The notes: generated by a model not told the origin, from the letters alone. A stretch of DNA of 51,874 bases from CAZECR01 sp964510495 (GCA_964510495.1 CAZECR010000006.1:1-51874), one strand, 5' to 3'; positions 24,466 through 32,876 are shown, numbered from the stretch's first letter. Numbers and translations are program-made.

Positions 24466-26871
24466 TTATTCAAGGAATTTAGGGTACATGGTTTTTTTCT
24501 TGAGTCGTTTGATGGACAGGTTGATAACTTCTTCTAGAAGTTCGCCGTAATTTAAACCAACTAGTTTTGCCGATTTGGCAATTGCCGACTGTGTATGCAA
24601 AACCGGGTTAGGATTGAGCTCAAGCACATATGGATTGTCGTCTTTGTCGACCCGAATTTCGACGCTCCCATAATCGCGGCAGCGTAGAATCTGGTACGTA
24701 TCAAGGGCGATTTCGGTCAGGAGTGATTCTAATTTAGCGCTAATGTTTTTAACCGGACGTTCGACAATAATTTTTTTATAAATGGGGTTAGTTTGTTCTT
24801 TCGCTTCTTCAGAATAGATGTGCCAGTACTTGGGAGGTAACTTTTTGAAAATAGAGCGAGATAAAGGAAGTACTTTAAAATCTTCGGGAGTGCTACCAAG
24901 GATCGAAACATAATACTCGTCGCCCTCGATATATTCTTCGACAAGTGCGGGCTGACCGATATCAACAATGATACGCTTTAGTTCTCTTTCAAGCTCTTGT
25001 TTGTTTTTGACGACTGAATTGTTGGTAATACCGCTCGAATTATCGGTAGTTCCCGGTTTAACGATTAAAGGGTAGCGCAGATTTTCGTCAATTGTATCCT
25101 CAAGTTTATAGGCATAGTCCCACGCCGGCGTTGGAATATTGTGATACGTGAGTAATTTTTTGGTGCGAATTTTGTCGCCCGAGAGCGCGGTATTAAATGA
25201 GCTCGAACCGGTAAACGGAAGATGCATGGCTTCAAGGAGCGCAATTACTTGCGAACGAAGTTTGGGGTCGTTATTAATTCCTTCAGCTGCGTTTATAATA
25301 AGGTCAACGCTGCTGCGTTTGAGTTCGCCAATCGCTCGATTAAGATTATTAAAGTCGAAGAAAGTGGTTTGGTATCCCATGAGATCGAGTTCGCTCACGA
25401 TATCAAGGACTCCATGAGGTACATTTTTACTACCGGGTACATCGTGGATATTACCAGCAATACCAATGCGCAAATTGCGTTGATTCTCAACGTTTACCTG
25501 GCGCACCTTTTCCAGTTTTGATGCTTTGAGCAATAAATTCTTTTTCATTACCGCTGCTGAAAAACGATCTTTGCGGGCTGTTTTGCCGAGGGTGGATTCG
25601 GTATCAAAACCAACTACTTTATACGTAATAAATTTGAGTGCCTCCTTTAAGTTGTCTTGGGCGTCAAGCAAGTTGTCTCCCGACACGGTGAGCCAGCCAA
25701 GGCCTTCGTTGCCTTCAGGGGGTAAGAGAACTGCGTCCCCGGTTTCTTTGTAGATATGGATTTCTTCCAAGTATTTCTTTTTTTCAAGTTCTTCGTTTAC
25801 ATTAAGCTCAACCAAAATACCTGAATAGTCTGGGTAGAGATCCCAGCCGATAATATATTTGAGTGGGGTTTGTTTTTTTTCAATTTTAAAATGTATACCC
25901 AAGGCAATTTTAGCTATATAGTCCACCAGATCAATTCCCCAGGCGCCTTTAATATACGAGGGGATATAGTCACCGCCAAGTCGCAAGTTAATTTCAAGTG
26001 GAACCGGACCGTTTTTGGTGGATTTTGCCTCAAAGTGAACACAGGCATCAGTAACGCCCAGTTTTTCTAAAATTTCTTCGGTCATGGTAATAAGATCGCG
26101 GCGCTCCTTTTCTGGCAAGCCCGATGGTATAGCTTGTCCGCTGTCTACGAAGAAACGATCGCGACTTTTGTTGTAATTATCCGAAATACAATAAAATTTA
26201 ATCTTGCCATTTTGGAGGAGGACATCAACATCAACTTCATCGCCATCAATATATTCTTCCACAAAAACCTCAAGAGTATCCCACTCGGGCGAGTAATATT
26301 CGTAGGATTTGATGTTGCTTTTAACGAAATCGTATGCTTCAGCTAATTCGGTAGCATTCTCTACCCGAACAACACAGGTGCTCATGGAACCGTGTTGAGG
26401 CTTTATGACGAGTGGGTAGCGAAGGTCTTTGCGGAGTTTTTTAATATCTTGCTTGGAGCGTACTACCTGGTGGCGCGGAGCAGGCAGTCCTTGTTTTTCA
26501 CAAAATTCACGGAATAGGTATTTATTGCGGGCGATATTGGCTATAGCAAAAGGGGTGCCAATAAAACCGAATAGATCAACGATTTTGGCAGTTAAAAGGA
26601 CGCTTTCTTCCCAGAAAGTGAAAACTCCGTCAATTCCGCTCGTGGGGTGAGCGGTGATAAAATGCTTGATACCCTGAACGCACTCTTTGTAATTATTAAG
26701 ATCAGCCAAAATCCAGTGGTCAACATAAGGTACCATGAGCGGGTTTTTGTCTTTGTTAAGACAAACTACGGTCATGCCGAGTTTTTTAAGGCGCTGGAAG
26801 ATGAAGCGTTTTTTGATGCTGCCCGCATGAACGACTAAAATTGTCTTCCCTTTAAGTTCGTTTTTTTCCAT
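24466..26871 (-). CDS. Double ATP-grasp ligase
   Basis: 801 residues with two ATP-grasp units. The first (about 1-330) begins TILVVHAG like CarB/PylC-type ligases and has PLVIKPQHGSMS and VPLEINLRLGGDYIP (metal-binding E/N). After a linker, the second (about 465-790) resembles D-Ala-D-Ala ligase: LRIGIAGNIHDV, LINAAEGI, PLIVKPGTTDNSSG and YVLELNPNP. Each ATP-grasp unit normally activates a carboxylate as acyl-phosphate for amide bond formation, so one chain could make two peptide-type bonds. It leads the operon with two acyltransferases and has an attenuator-like leader. No Shine-Dalgarno. Confidence 0.85.
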   Translation of the reverse strand: MEKNELKGKTILVVHAGSIKKRFIFQRLKKLGMTVVCLNKDKNPLMVPYVDHWILADLNNYKECVQGIKHFITAHPTSGIDGVFTFWEESVLLTAKIVDLFGFIGTPFAIANIARNKYLFREFCEKQGLPAPRHQVVRSKQDIKKLRKDLRYPLVIKPQHGSMSTCVVRVENATELAEAYDFVKSNIKSYEYYSPEWDTLEVFVEEYIDGDEVDVDVLLQNGKIKFYCISDNYNKSRDRFFVDSGQAIPSGLPEKERRDLITMTEEILEKLGVTDACVHFEAKSTKNGPVPLEINLRLGGDYIPSYIKGAWGIDLVDYIAKIALGIHFKIEKKQTPLKYIIGWDLYPDYSGILVELNVNEELEKKKYLEEIHIYKETGDAVLLPPEGNEGLGWLTVSGDNLLDAQDNLKEALKFITYKVVGFDTESTLGKTARKDRFSAAVMKKNLLLKASKLEKVRQVNVENQRNLRIGIAGNIHDVPGSKNVPHGVLDIVSELDLMGYQTTFFDFNNLNRAIGELKRSSVDLIINAAEGINNDPKLRSQVIALLEAMHLPFTGSSSFNTALSGDKIRTKKLLTYHNIPTPAWDYAYKLEDTIDENLRYPLIVKPGTTDNSSGITNNSVVKNKQELERELKRIIVDIGQPALVEEYIEGDEYYVSILGSTPEDFKVLPLSRSIFKKLPPKYWHIYSEEAKEQTNPIYKKIIVERPVKNISAKLESLLTEIALDTYQILRCRDYGSVEIRVDKDDNPYVLELNPNPVLHTQSAIAKSAKLVGLNYGELLEEVINLSIKRLKKKTMYPKFLE

Positions 26872-26951
26872 AAAATAAGTATTCGCACCTGAAATTATGC
26901 TAGACCCCGCAAGAGAAGCGTTTTTCTCTTTGCTCGGTCTTAAGAAATATT

Positions 26952-26978
26952 AAAAAAAGCCTTTAGTAAAAGAGGCTT
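26952..26978 (-). terminator. Terminator in the ATP-grasp leader (attenuator)
   Basis: On the minus strand AAGCCT (26973-26978) pairs with AGGCTT (26957-26962), followed by a run of seven T. It lies about 80 bases upstream of the ATP-grasp start and 2 bases after the small leader frame, so it can only stop transcription of that operon. A further hairpin (26903-26939) follows. Confidence 0.65.
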
Positions 26979-26980
26979 CT

Positions 26981-27049
26981 TTAGTAGGTAAACAAGAGTT
27001 TAAAAATACGGGTTGGAATAACCGGAAACTTATGACGAAGCGTATGCAT
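26981..27049 (-). CDS. Putative leader peptide, 22 aa
   Basis: A 22-codon frame beginning MHTLRHKF and ending LLFTY. It starts about 6 bases after the predicted transcript start and stops directly before the terminator hairpin. This is the geometry of transcription attenuation by a leader peptide. Three Phe, three Leu and three Thr are present, but no single amino acid dominates. No Shine-Dalgarno, as is usual here. The frame could also be chance. Confidence 0.4.
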   Translation of the reverse strand: MHTLRHKFPVIPTRIFKLLFTY

Positions 27050-27061
27050 ATGTAGAACCGT

Positions 27062-27090
27062 ACTCTACGCCATATTCGTTGTTTTGTCAA
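27062..27090 (-). promoter_or_regulatory. Promoter of the ATP-grasp operon
   Basis: Minus strand: -35 TTGACA (27085-27090), 17-bp spacer, -10 TAGAGT (27062-27067). About 190 bases of leader follow. Confidence 0.8.
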
Positions 27091-27142
27091 GGTTTTAAGC
27101 AATAAAAGTGCTTAACAAAGCCAAAATTACTACGGAGTCTGT

Positions 27143-27171
27143 TTGACAGTCTCAGGATCAGGGCGTAGTAT
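27143..27171 (+). promoter_or_regulatory. Promoter of the NIF3-like/ruvA unit
   Basis: -35 TTGACA (27143-27148), 17-bp spacer, -10 TAGTAT (27166-27171), short leader to 27200. Confidence 0.85.
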
Positions 27172-27199
27172 ACACGTACTGTACTTTTAAGTTTTTGTT

Positions 27200-28165
27200 A
27201 TGTTGAATGTAAAAAATGTTTTTGAACTAGGGGTGAAAATGGGTATGGCGGCCGATCCGCGCGGCGCGAAAGAGGTCGCTAAGTATTTGGCTCGAGAGAA
27301 AAAGGAATATAGCGAATTAAAGGAGAAGGATAAAAAATATTTTGATCTTACGCGTCTTACTAACCCCTACCCGGACAGCTATATTCATGTCGACGATGGT
27401 CGCAAAGACGTCAAACGCATTGTGGCAGGCATTGATATTGATGCCGGTGAAATACTTATGGCGACTCAGCTGGGTGAGCGTGGCAAAAAGATCGATTTGG
27501 CTATTTCGCATCACCCGACGGGCAATGCTCTGGCGAGCCTGCACGAAGTTATGGAAATGTCGACCGGTGTTTTTGAAAGTTTTGGTTTGCCGATTCATGT
27601 GGCTGAAAAAGTGATGGGGGACCGCATCCAAGAAGTGGGGCGAAGTGTTCATGCCGCCAACCATCACCGTGCGGTAGATATTGCGCGCATTCTCGGTATT
27701 AACTATATGAGCACGCATACGATTACGGATAATTTGGTGAACCAATTTCTCGAAGATCTTTTCAAAAAAGAAAAACCGGAAACAGTCGGCGAGATGATGG
27801 ATATTCTCATGGAACAGCCCGAGTACCAAGAAGCAAAGCGGCGCGGTGCGGGGCCGAAAATTATTGCCGGCAACCGTCATAAAAAAATCGGTAAATACTT
27901 GGTAGAAATGACCGGTGGCACGGAACCCTCGGCTCAGGTATACGAAGAATTTTCTCGCATCGGCTACAGTACCATCGTTAGTATGCACATGCGTGAAGAT
28001 GCCCTAAAACGAGTGAATGAGCAGCATATGAATGTTATTATCGCCGGGCACATGTCGTCGGATTCGCTCGGCATGAATCTGTTCCTTGATGAGCTGGAGA
28101 AAAAAGGTGTTGAGATTATTCCGTGTGGCGGACTTATTCGCGTGAGCCGGAATAAGAGAAAATAA
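27200..28165 (+). CDS. NIF3-like metal-binding protein
   Basis: 321 residues. AISHHPTGNALAS carries the paired histidines typical of NIF3/DUF34 proteins, and a C-terminal MNVIIAGHMSSDSLGMNLFLDELEKKG resembles the closing GH...xxxL motif of that family. Members bind two divalent metals; their biochemical role is not settled. The central part (residues 130-230) is specific to this protein. First gene of a plus operon, 3 bases before ruvA. Confidence 0.6.
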   Translation: MLNVKNVFELGVKMGMAADPRGAKEVAKYLAREKKEYSELKEKDKKYFDLTRLTNPYPDSYIHVDDGRKDVKRIVAGIDIDAGEILMATQLGERGKKIDLAISHHPTGNALASLHEVMEMSTGVFESFGLPIHVAEKVMGDRIQEVGRSVHAANHHRAVDIARILGINYMSTHTITDNLVNQFLEDLFKKEKPETVGEMMDILMEQPEYQEAKRRGAGPKIIAGNRHKKIGKYLVEMTGGTEPSAQVYEEFSRIGYSTIVSMHMREDALKRVNEQHMNVIIAGHMSSDSLGMNLFLDELEKKGVEIIPCGGLIRVSRNKRK

Positions 28166-28168
28166 ATT

Positions 28169-28750
28169 ATGATCGCGCTTTTGCAAGGTAAAGTGGTAAC
28201 GAACAACCAGATCGAAGTCGTACTTATGACAGCGGGCGGTGTTGGGTACAAAATTTTAGTAAGCCCGCGGGCGGCCGAGCGCTGCAGCGTCGGCACGGAA
28301 GCACAGCTCGAAACGTACCTGGTAGTTCGCGAAGACGCGCTCGAACTTTTCGGTTTTGAAAATGTTCGCGAGCGAGAACTCTTTAAACATTTTTTGTCGG
28401 TCAGCGGTGTGGGTCCTAAAACTGCGCTGCATCTTTTGGCCTTGGGGTCAGTCGAAGAAATTACGCGCGCGGTAGGCCGGGGCGACGTGGCGTACCTCAC
28501 CAAAGTGAGTGGTATTGGCAAAAAAACCGCTGAGCGTATCGTCGTTGACCTTAAAACCAAGCTCATGGGCACCGAATCGTTCGAAAATACGACGCCAGGG
28601 GATCTGCCGGACAATGTTGGAGATGTTATTGACGGACTTATCGCTTTGGGCTATTCTGCGGGTGAGGCGCGGGAAGTTGTTAAAAACCTTGATAGTAAAG
28701 GCAAAACCAGCGAACAGCTCCTCAAAGAAGCTTTGCAAAGAATTAAATAA
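28169..28750 (+). CDS. ruvA: Holliday junction DNA helicase subunit RuvA
   Basis: 193 residues, the family length. The N-terminal OB domain begins MIALLQGKVV and contains the conserved GVGYKI and REDALELFGF. Two helix-hairpin-helix motifs follow (SVSGVGPKTALHLL and KVSGIGKKTAERIV), then a C-terminal domain that contacts RuvB. RuvA binds four-way junctions and loads RuvB. Neither ruvB nor ruvC is in the window. Confidence 0.95.
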   Translation: MIALLQGKVVTNNQIEVVLMTAGGVGYKILVSPRAAERCSVGTEAQLETYLVVREDALELFGFENVRERELFKHFLSVSGVGPKTALHLLALGSVEEITRAVGRGDVAYLTKVSGIGKKTAERIVVDLKTKLMGTESFENTTPGDLPDNVGDVIDGLIALGYSAGEAREVVKNLDSKGKTSEQLLKEALQRIK

Positions 28751-28774
28751 TTTTACTCTTAATCATATAGTAAT

Positions 28775-29524
28775 ATGGGATTTCTCATCATCATCCCGAT
28801 CATCCTCATTGCCCTGGGACTTCGGGTCGTGCAGCAGTACCAAAAAGGCGTCGTATTTCGTTTTGGTAAGATCGTCGGTATTAAAGAGCCAGGCCTAAAT
28901 GTGGTTATTCCGTTTATTGACCAGCTTCGTAAAGTAGATTTTCGTACGATCACGCTGCCTATCCCGCCGCAGAAAATTATTACTAAAGATAACGTGTCTG
29001 TTGATATTTCGGCCGTAGCGTATTACAAAGTTGTCGACGCAGTTAAAAGCATCGTTAACATTGAAAACGTTATGAGCGCTATCAACCAAATCGCTCAGAC
29101 CTCGGTTCGTAATATTGTTGGACGGTTTCAGCTCGACGAAATCTTGAGTGAACGCGAACAGATTAACAAAGAGATTACTGCCGTACTTGATCAGCATACT
29201 GAGAGCTGGGGTGTCCTGGTTTCAGTGGTAGAAATTAAAGACATTGAGTTACCGGAAGGTATGCAGCGTGCGATGGCCAAACAAGCTGAAGCAGAACGTG
29301 AAAAACGTGCCAAGATTATTGCCGCCGAAGGTGAATTCCTCTCGAGTCAAAAGTTGGCCGATACTGCTGATGTTATGGCAGCGCACCCGATTGCCTTGCA
29401 ACTTCGTAACCTCCAGACCATGGCTGAGATCAGTGTAGAGAAAAACTCCACAATCATTTTCCCTGCCCAGTTTATGAGTACGATTTCTGAGATCAAACAA
29501 TTCATGCAATCGGAACATAAATAA
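28775..29524 (+). CDS. Stomatin/slipin-type SPFH membrane protein
   Basis: 249 residues. One N-terminal hydrophobic segment (GFLIIIPIILIALGL) anchors the protein. The SPFH domain follows, with the slipin signature KGVVFRFGKIVGIKEPGLN and VDFRTITLPIPPQKIITKDN, then a coiled coil (KQAEAEREKRAKIIAAEGE). Such proteins form ring-like membrane assemblies; a partner NfeD protein is not seen here. It closes the NIF3-ruvA operon and ends at a bidirectional terminator. Confidence 0.9.
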   Translation: MGFLIIIPIILIALGLRVVQQYQKGVVFRFGKIVGIKEPGLNVVIPFIDQLRKVDFRTITLPIPPQKIITKDNVSVDISAVAYYKVVDAVKSIVNIENVMSAINQIAQTSVRNIVGRFQLDEILSEREQINKEITAVLDQHTESWGVLVSVVEIKDIELPEGMQRAMAKQAEAEREKRAKIIAAEGEFLSSQKLADTADVMAAHPIALQLRNLQTMAEISVEKNSTIIFPAQFMSTISEIKQFMQSEHK

Positions 29525-29534
29525 AATTTAATAA

Positions 29535-29570
29535 AATAAAAAATCCTCGATTGCTCGAGGATTTTTTATT
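29535..29570. terminator. Bidirectional terminator
   Basis: A 16-bp inverted repeat (29535-29550 with 29555-29570) with tetraloop TTGC and A/T tails, serving the stomatin gene and the converging cassette gene. Confidence 0.9.
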
Positions 29571-29600
29571 TTTGTAAGGAACGAGCGGAATAAGTCGCCT

Positions 29601-29653
29601 CATCCCGCTACCGTGAAAGTCCAGAAGTGAACTTTTTCGGTAGCGGCGGGACG
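29601..29653 (-). ncRNA. Repeated 3' structured RNA element, copy 1
   Basis: Read on the minus strand, 30 bases after the stop of the gene at 29684. Helix P1 CGTCCCG/CGGGATG (29647-29653, 29601-29607), 5' bulge CCG, helix P2 CTACCG/CGGTAG (29638-29643, 29608-29613), a 2x2 internal loop, helix P3 AAAGT/ACTTT and a 10-base loop. Same plan as copies 2 and 3. It lacks its own T run; a terminator lies further on. Confidence 0.6.
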
Positions 29654-29683
29654 AGAGGGTCGAGGTTGCCGCTGGACTCGAAC

Positions 29684-30031
29684 TCACTTCCGAAAAAAGA
29701 TGTGGTTGCCGAACTCCTTGAGCAGGGCTTGCTCGATCGCGTCGATGCCGTGACCGCTGTTGAGACGGTTCGGAACCACATCGTTCAGCCGCCTGAGGGT
29801 CGTGTCGTCGAGTCGGCGACGGAAGTACTCCGCCAGCTGTCCGAGCGCCTCGACGAACTGGGCTGGCTCGAACTCGATGCCGAGGATTGCCTTCGACCAG
29901 TCGAGGGCCTCACCGACTGTTCCGGGGACCTGGTCGTGGTCGACCGCCTCCACGATCTCGTGGTGGTAAAGTGTCGCGATCAAAAAGCCGATAGGAACCT
30001 CATGAAAGCCGCGGGCAACAGGCTGGGACAT
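29684..30031 (-). CDS. Hypothetical cassette protein, 115 aa
   Basis: No family recognised. The protein is acidic and helical with no signal peptide. The start at 30031 has a GGAGG Shine-Dalgarno 7 bases upstream; a longer frame reaches 30088, which overlaps the promoter and is excluded. GC-rich against AT-rich neighbours. Alone in its unit, with a TTGACA promoter, structured RNA copy 1 after the stop and a terminator beyond. Confidence 0.75.
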   Translation of the reverse strand: MSQPVARGFHEVPIGFLIATLYHHEIVEAVDHDQVPGTVGEALDWSKAILGIEFEPAQFVEALGQLAEYFRRRLDDTTLRRLNDVVPNRLNSGHGIDAIEQALLKEFGNHIFFRK

Positions 30032-30059
30032 GGAAGCCTCCGTGCTTGAGCAACGTTTC

Positions 30060-30088
30060 AACCTATCAAAAAACAACCCTTTTGTCAA
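30060..30088 (-). promoter_or_regulatory. Promoter of the 115-aa cassette gene
   Basis: Minus strand: -35 TTGACA (30083-30088), 17-bp spacer, -10 TAGGTT (30060-30065). Confidence 0.8.
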
Positions 30089-30126
30089 TGACTAGGGGGT
30101 GTGTTTGATTTCTAGCTGGTTACAAT

Positions 30127-31308
30127 TTAAATCGTTACCGGAGTAGTGTTCCAGACCACGCCTGCTATCAAACCCTGCAATTTCATTGCCCCAAAAGCCG
30201 ACCAACCACATTTAGTTTTAAGCCTGGTGTCATCAATTGTCCAGGTTTGATCAAGATCAATAACTGCCCAATCGTTAGTCTCGGGCAGTCCGAATATTTT
30301 TTGCGGATTTGTATGAGTAAGTTCCACAATTCTTTCTAACGATAATTTGCCTTCATGATATGCGTTGAGCAGCAGGGGAAGAAGTGTTTCAATGCCAGGC
30401 ATCCCTGAAGGTGAATCGGGGTACGGTTTATTTTTTTCTTCAAGTGTGTGCGGAGCGTGGTCAGAGCCGATAGTATCGATTGTTCCGTCGAGCACGCCCT
30501 CCCAGAGCGCGATTTGATCGGCCTTGGAGCGGAGTGGTGGGTTGACCTGTGCTTTGGTACCGAGCACTGTGTAGTCGTCGGTATTTAAAAATAAATGGTG
30601 CGGCGTTGTTTCAGCAAAAATAGGGAGCCCTTCTGCCTTGGCGGCCCGAATAAGCACGAGTTCTTCTGGAGTGCTCACGTGCAAAATATAGGTGGTTGCT
30701 TTACTCAGGCGACACAATTTTATAGCTCGTGTAACGCCCTGCTCGGCAACAGTATTCGAGCGAATACGAGAGTGGTCAGCAAGCGTTTGCCTAGTAAAGC
30801 CGTTTTTATTTTCTTGAATAAGTGTTTCGTCCTCTGCATGGACTGCCACCGGTAGATCTAGTTCACATGCCAGCCTAAAAATTTTTTCTTGAGCAACGAG
30901 ATCGTCTACTAATAAATTTCCGGTACTTGAGCCTAAGAATACTTTAATGCCAATAATTTCATCCTGAACTTTTTTAATTTCTTCAAAATTGGTATTCGTT
31001 GCACCGAAATAAAAATAGGGATGTATCTTTAGATTATGCTTAGTAAGCACACCTGTAATTAATTCTTTTTTAGTTGCAAGAAGTTCTGAAGTTGTGATGC
31101 TCGGTACATTGTTCGGCATATCACAAACAGTCGTGACGCCGCCTGCCAAAGCAGCAGACGCGCCTGTAATCCAATCTTCTTTATATTCCTGCCCAGGAGT
31201 CCGAAAGTGAACGTGGCAATCAATTACCGCAGGTAAGGCGAGCAGATGCTTGCCGGTAAAAACTTCGGATGTTTCGATCCATTGTCCGTGGTATGTTGGA
31301 ATACGCAT
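30127..31308 (-). CDS. pyrC: Dihydroorotase
   Basis: 393 residues of the amidohydrolase TIM barrel. Metal ligands are visible in order: HVH in VIDCHVHFRTPG, then AVHAEDE, ILHVSTPEE and the catalytic Asp in IGSDHAPHT. It closes carbamoyl-aspartate to dihydroorotate. Last gene of pyrB-pyrI-pyrC, 12 bases after pyrI. The N-terminal beta domain is short. Allantoinase is the main alternative, unlikely in this operon. Confidence 0.92.
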   Translation of the reverse strand: MRIPTYHGQWIETSEVFTGKHLLALPAVIDCHVHFRTPGQEYKEDWITGASAALAGGVTTVCDMPNNVPSITTSELLATKKELITGVLTKHNLKIHPYFYFGATNTNFEEIKKVQDEIIGIKVFLGSSTGNLLVDDLVAQEKIFRLACELDLPVAVHAEDETLIQENKNGFTRQTLADHSRIRSNTVAEQGVTRAIKLCRLSKATTYILHVSTPEELVLIRAAKAEGLPIFAETTPHHLFLNTDDYTVLGTKAQVNPPLRSKADQIALWEGVLDGTIDTIGSDHAPHTLEEKNKPYPDSPSGMPGIETLLPLLLNAYHEGKLSLERIVELTHTNPQKIFGLPETNDWAVIDLDQTWTIDDTRLKTKCGWSAFGAMKLQGLIAGVVWNTTPVTI

Positions 31309-31320
31309 ATTTGAGAATGC

Positions 31321-31794
31321 CTATGTTGGGTAGACTTGAAGCTCGTCTCGTTCGAATAATTTTTCGCAATATATACACACAAGCTGAATTCTTGTTGTAT
31401 CGTGGACGACAGTAAATACTGTTGTCATAGGTTCGTGGTTGGTAATGCATTTTGGGTTCGGGCACATGAGTAGGTTTGCAATAGTTTTCGGCAGAGTGAC
31501 GGCAAATTTTTTAACAATTTTGAAATTGCGAATAATATTAATACTTGCTTCGGGAGAAAATAACGCGATACGATTTGCTTCCTCGAGCTCTATTTCTCGG
31601 CCGGAAATTTTAATAAGGTCTTTTGAGCCCATTTTTTTACTGGGTAAATTGAGTCCGACGGTGACCATCGTCCCACCACTTGCGAGGTGAAGCAGTTGAA
31701 TGATTTTAAGGGCGTTTTTGTCGCCAATATGGTCGATAACCGTGCCGTGTTTAATAGCGGCAACTTCGAGGTGTGGGTTCGAGGCGGTAATCAT
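31321..31794 (-). CDS. pyrI: Aspartate carbamoyltransferase regulatory chain
   Basis: 157 residues. The nucleotide-binding domain has AIKHGTVIDHIG and GLNLPSKKMGSKDLIKI, both as in the E. coli protein. The zinc domain has four cysteines (CPNPKC and CIYC) that hold the catalytic trimers. PyrI gives ATCase inhibition by CTP/UTP and activation by ATP. It starts 5 bases after the pyrB stop. Confidence 0.95.
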   Translation of the reverse strand: MITASNPHLEVAAIKHGTVIDHIGDKNALKIIQLLHLASGGTMVTVGLNLPSKKMGSKDLIKISGREIELEEANRIALFSPEASINIIRNFKIVKKFAVTLPKTIANLLMCPNPKCITNHEPMTTVFTVVHDTTRIQLVCIYCEKLFERDELQVYPT

Positions 31795-31799
31795 AGAAG

Positions 31800-32723
31800 T
31801 TATTTTAGTTTACCCAAGACAAGTCCCAACAGCGCTTGGCGCACGAAGACGCCGTTAGTAGCTTGTTCAAAATAATAGGCTTGTGGCAATGCATCAACAG
31901 CTGGAGTAATTTCATTAACTCGGGGTAAGGGGTGTAAAACACGTAAGTTTTTTTTACTTTTTTCTAAAATTTTAGGCGTCAGGACAAAACTGTTTTTGAC
32001 TCGTTCATATTCATAGGGGTCAGCAAAGCGTTCCGCCTGGATGCGTGTCATGTAGATAATATCGACGCCCTCAATAACTTCCTCAATTGTCTGGTGTTCA
32101 GAAAAAGTAATTCCCTGTTTTTTAAGACGGCTGGTTACCTGGCTGGGCATAGCGAGCGCTTCAGGGGCAACAAAGTACAGGCGCGCTCCAAAGTGCGTGA
32201 GTGCCTCGGCCAGGGAGTGCACGGTGCGGCCATATTTAAGGTCGCCAACAAGCGCTATTTTGAGGCCGGTTAATTTTTTCTGGCATTCCTGAATGGTATA
32301 GAGGTCAATAAGTGTCTGAGTTGGGTGCTGGTTCGCCCCGTCACCACAATTAATAACGGGTTTGTCGCTTACCTCAGCTGCTCGCCGAGCAGCACCTTCT
32401 AAATAATGGCGTAAGATAATAATATCGGCGTACCCCTCAACCATTTTTATAGTGTCATGAAGGGTTTCGCCCTTTTTGGTTGAGGTTGCGCTCGGATCGG
32501 CAAAGCCAATCACGTGGCCGCCAAGTTTTTGCATCGCAGTTTCAAAGGAAAGCCGAGTGCGCGTCGATGGTTCAAAAAAACAGCTCGCCATAGTAAGCCC
32601 GCGGAGGAGCTCTGGGCGTGGTTTGTTTTTGAGTTTTTTAGCGTGCTCCAAAACAGTCAGAATTTCCGGTTTAGCAAGCTCGCTAATGGAAATAATATCG
32701 CGCCCTTTAAAAGTTGTAGTCAT
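31800..32723 (-). CDS. pyrB: Aspartate carbamoyltransferase catalytic chain
   Basis: 307 residues, typical length. Carbamoyl-phosphate motif FFEPSTRTRLSFE, the 80s loop DPSATSTKKGETLHDT, aspartate-site HPLPRV, and INCGDGANQHPTQ. It catalyses the first committed step of pyrimidine synthesis. Leads the pyrBIC operon behind a leader peptide and terminator that resemble UTP-sensitive attenuation. No Shine-Dalgarno. Confidence 0.96.
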   Translation of the reverse strand: MTTTFKGRDIISISELAKPEILTVLEHAKKLKNKPRPELLRGLTMASCFFEPSTRTRLSFETAMQKLGGHVIGFADPSATSTKKGETLHDTIKMVEGYADIIILRHYLEGAARRAAEVSDKPVINCGDGANQHPTQTLIDLYTIQECQKKLTGLKIALVGDLKYGRTVHSLAEALTHFGARLYFVAPEALAMPSQVTSRLKKQGITFSEHQTIEEVIEGVDIIYMTRIQAERFADPYEYERVKNSFVLTPKILEKSKKNLRVLHPLPRVNEITPAVDALPQAYYFEQATNGVFVRQALLGLVLGKLK

Positions 32724-32741
32724 AGAGCACAGGTTTATTCA

Positions 32742-32767
32742 TAAAAAAACCACCCATATACGGGTGG
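32742..32767 (-). terminator. Attenuator terminator in the pyrB leader
   Basis: Minus strand: CCACCC/GGGTGG (32762-32767 with 32750-32755) around a 6-base loop, followed by seven T (32743-32749) and then 19 bases to the pyrB start. A strong intrinsic terminator inside the leader. Confidence 0.85.
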
Positions 32768-32775
32768 CCGGTCAA

Positions 32776-32814
32776 CTAGGAAAGGAAGGGGTTGTGAGGG
32801 AGGATAGGTTTCAT
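32776..32814 (-). CDS. pyrBI-type leader peptide, 12 aa
   Basis: A 12-codon frame, MKPILPHNPFLS, starting at or 1 base after the predicted transcript start and ending 8 bases before the terminator hairpin. Its message is almost all pyrimidines apart from a few A, as in the E. coli pyrBI leader, where polymerase pausing at low UTP lets the ribosome block the terminator. The analogy is inferred from layout. Confidence 0.6.
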   Translation of the reverse strand: MKPILPHNPFLS

Positions 32815-32821
32815 AGGTGTA

Positions 32822-32850
32822 AGTGTAGCAGGGTATTGTGGAGGCGTCAA
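32822..32850 (-). promoter_or_regulatory. Promoter of pyrBIC
   Basis: Minus strand: -35 TTGACG (32845-32850), 17-bp spacer, -10 TACACT (32822-32827). Confidence 0.8.
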
Positions 32851-32876
32851 AGGTATGTTGTCCACATGAAGAAAAT

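Noticed and set aside
29674..29683. GTTCGAGTCC on the minus strand, like a tRNA T-arm
   Set aside because: The flanking bases do not form a T-stem and no acceptor or anticodon arm is present; the sequence overlaps the end of a coding gene.
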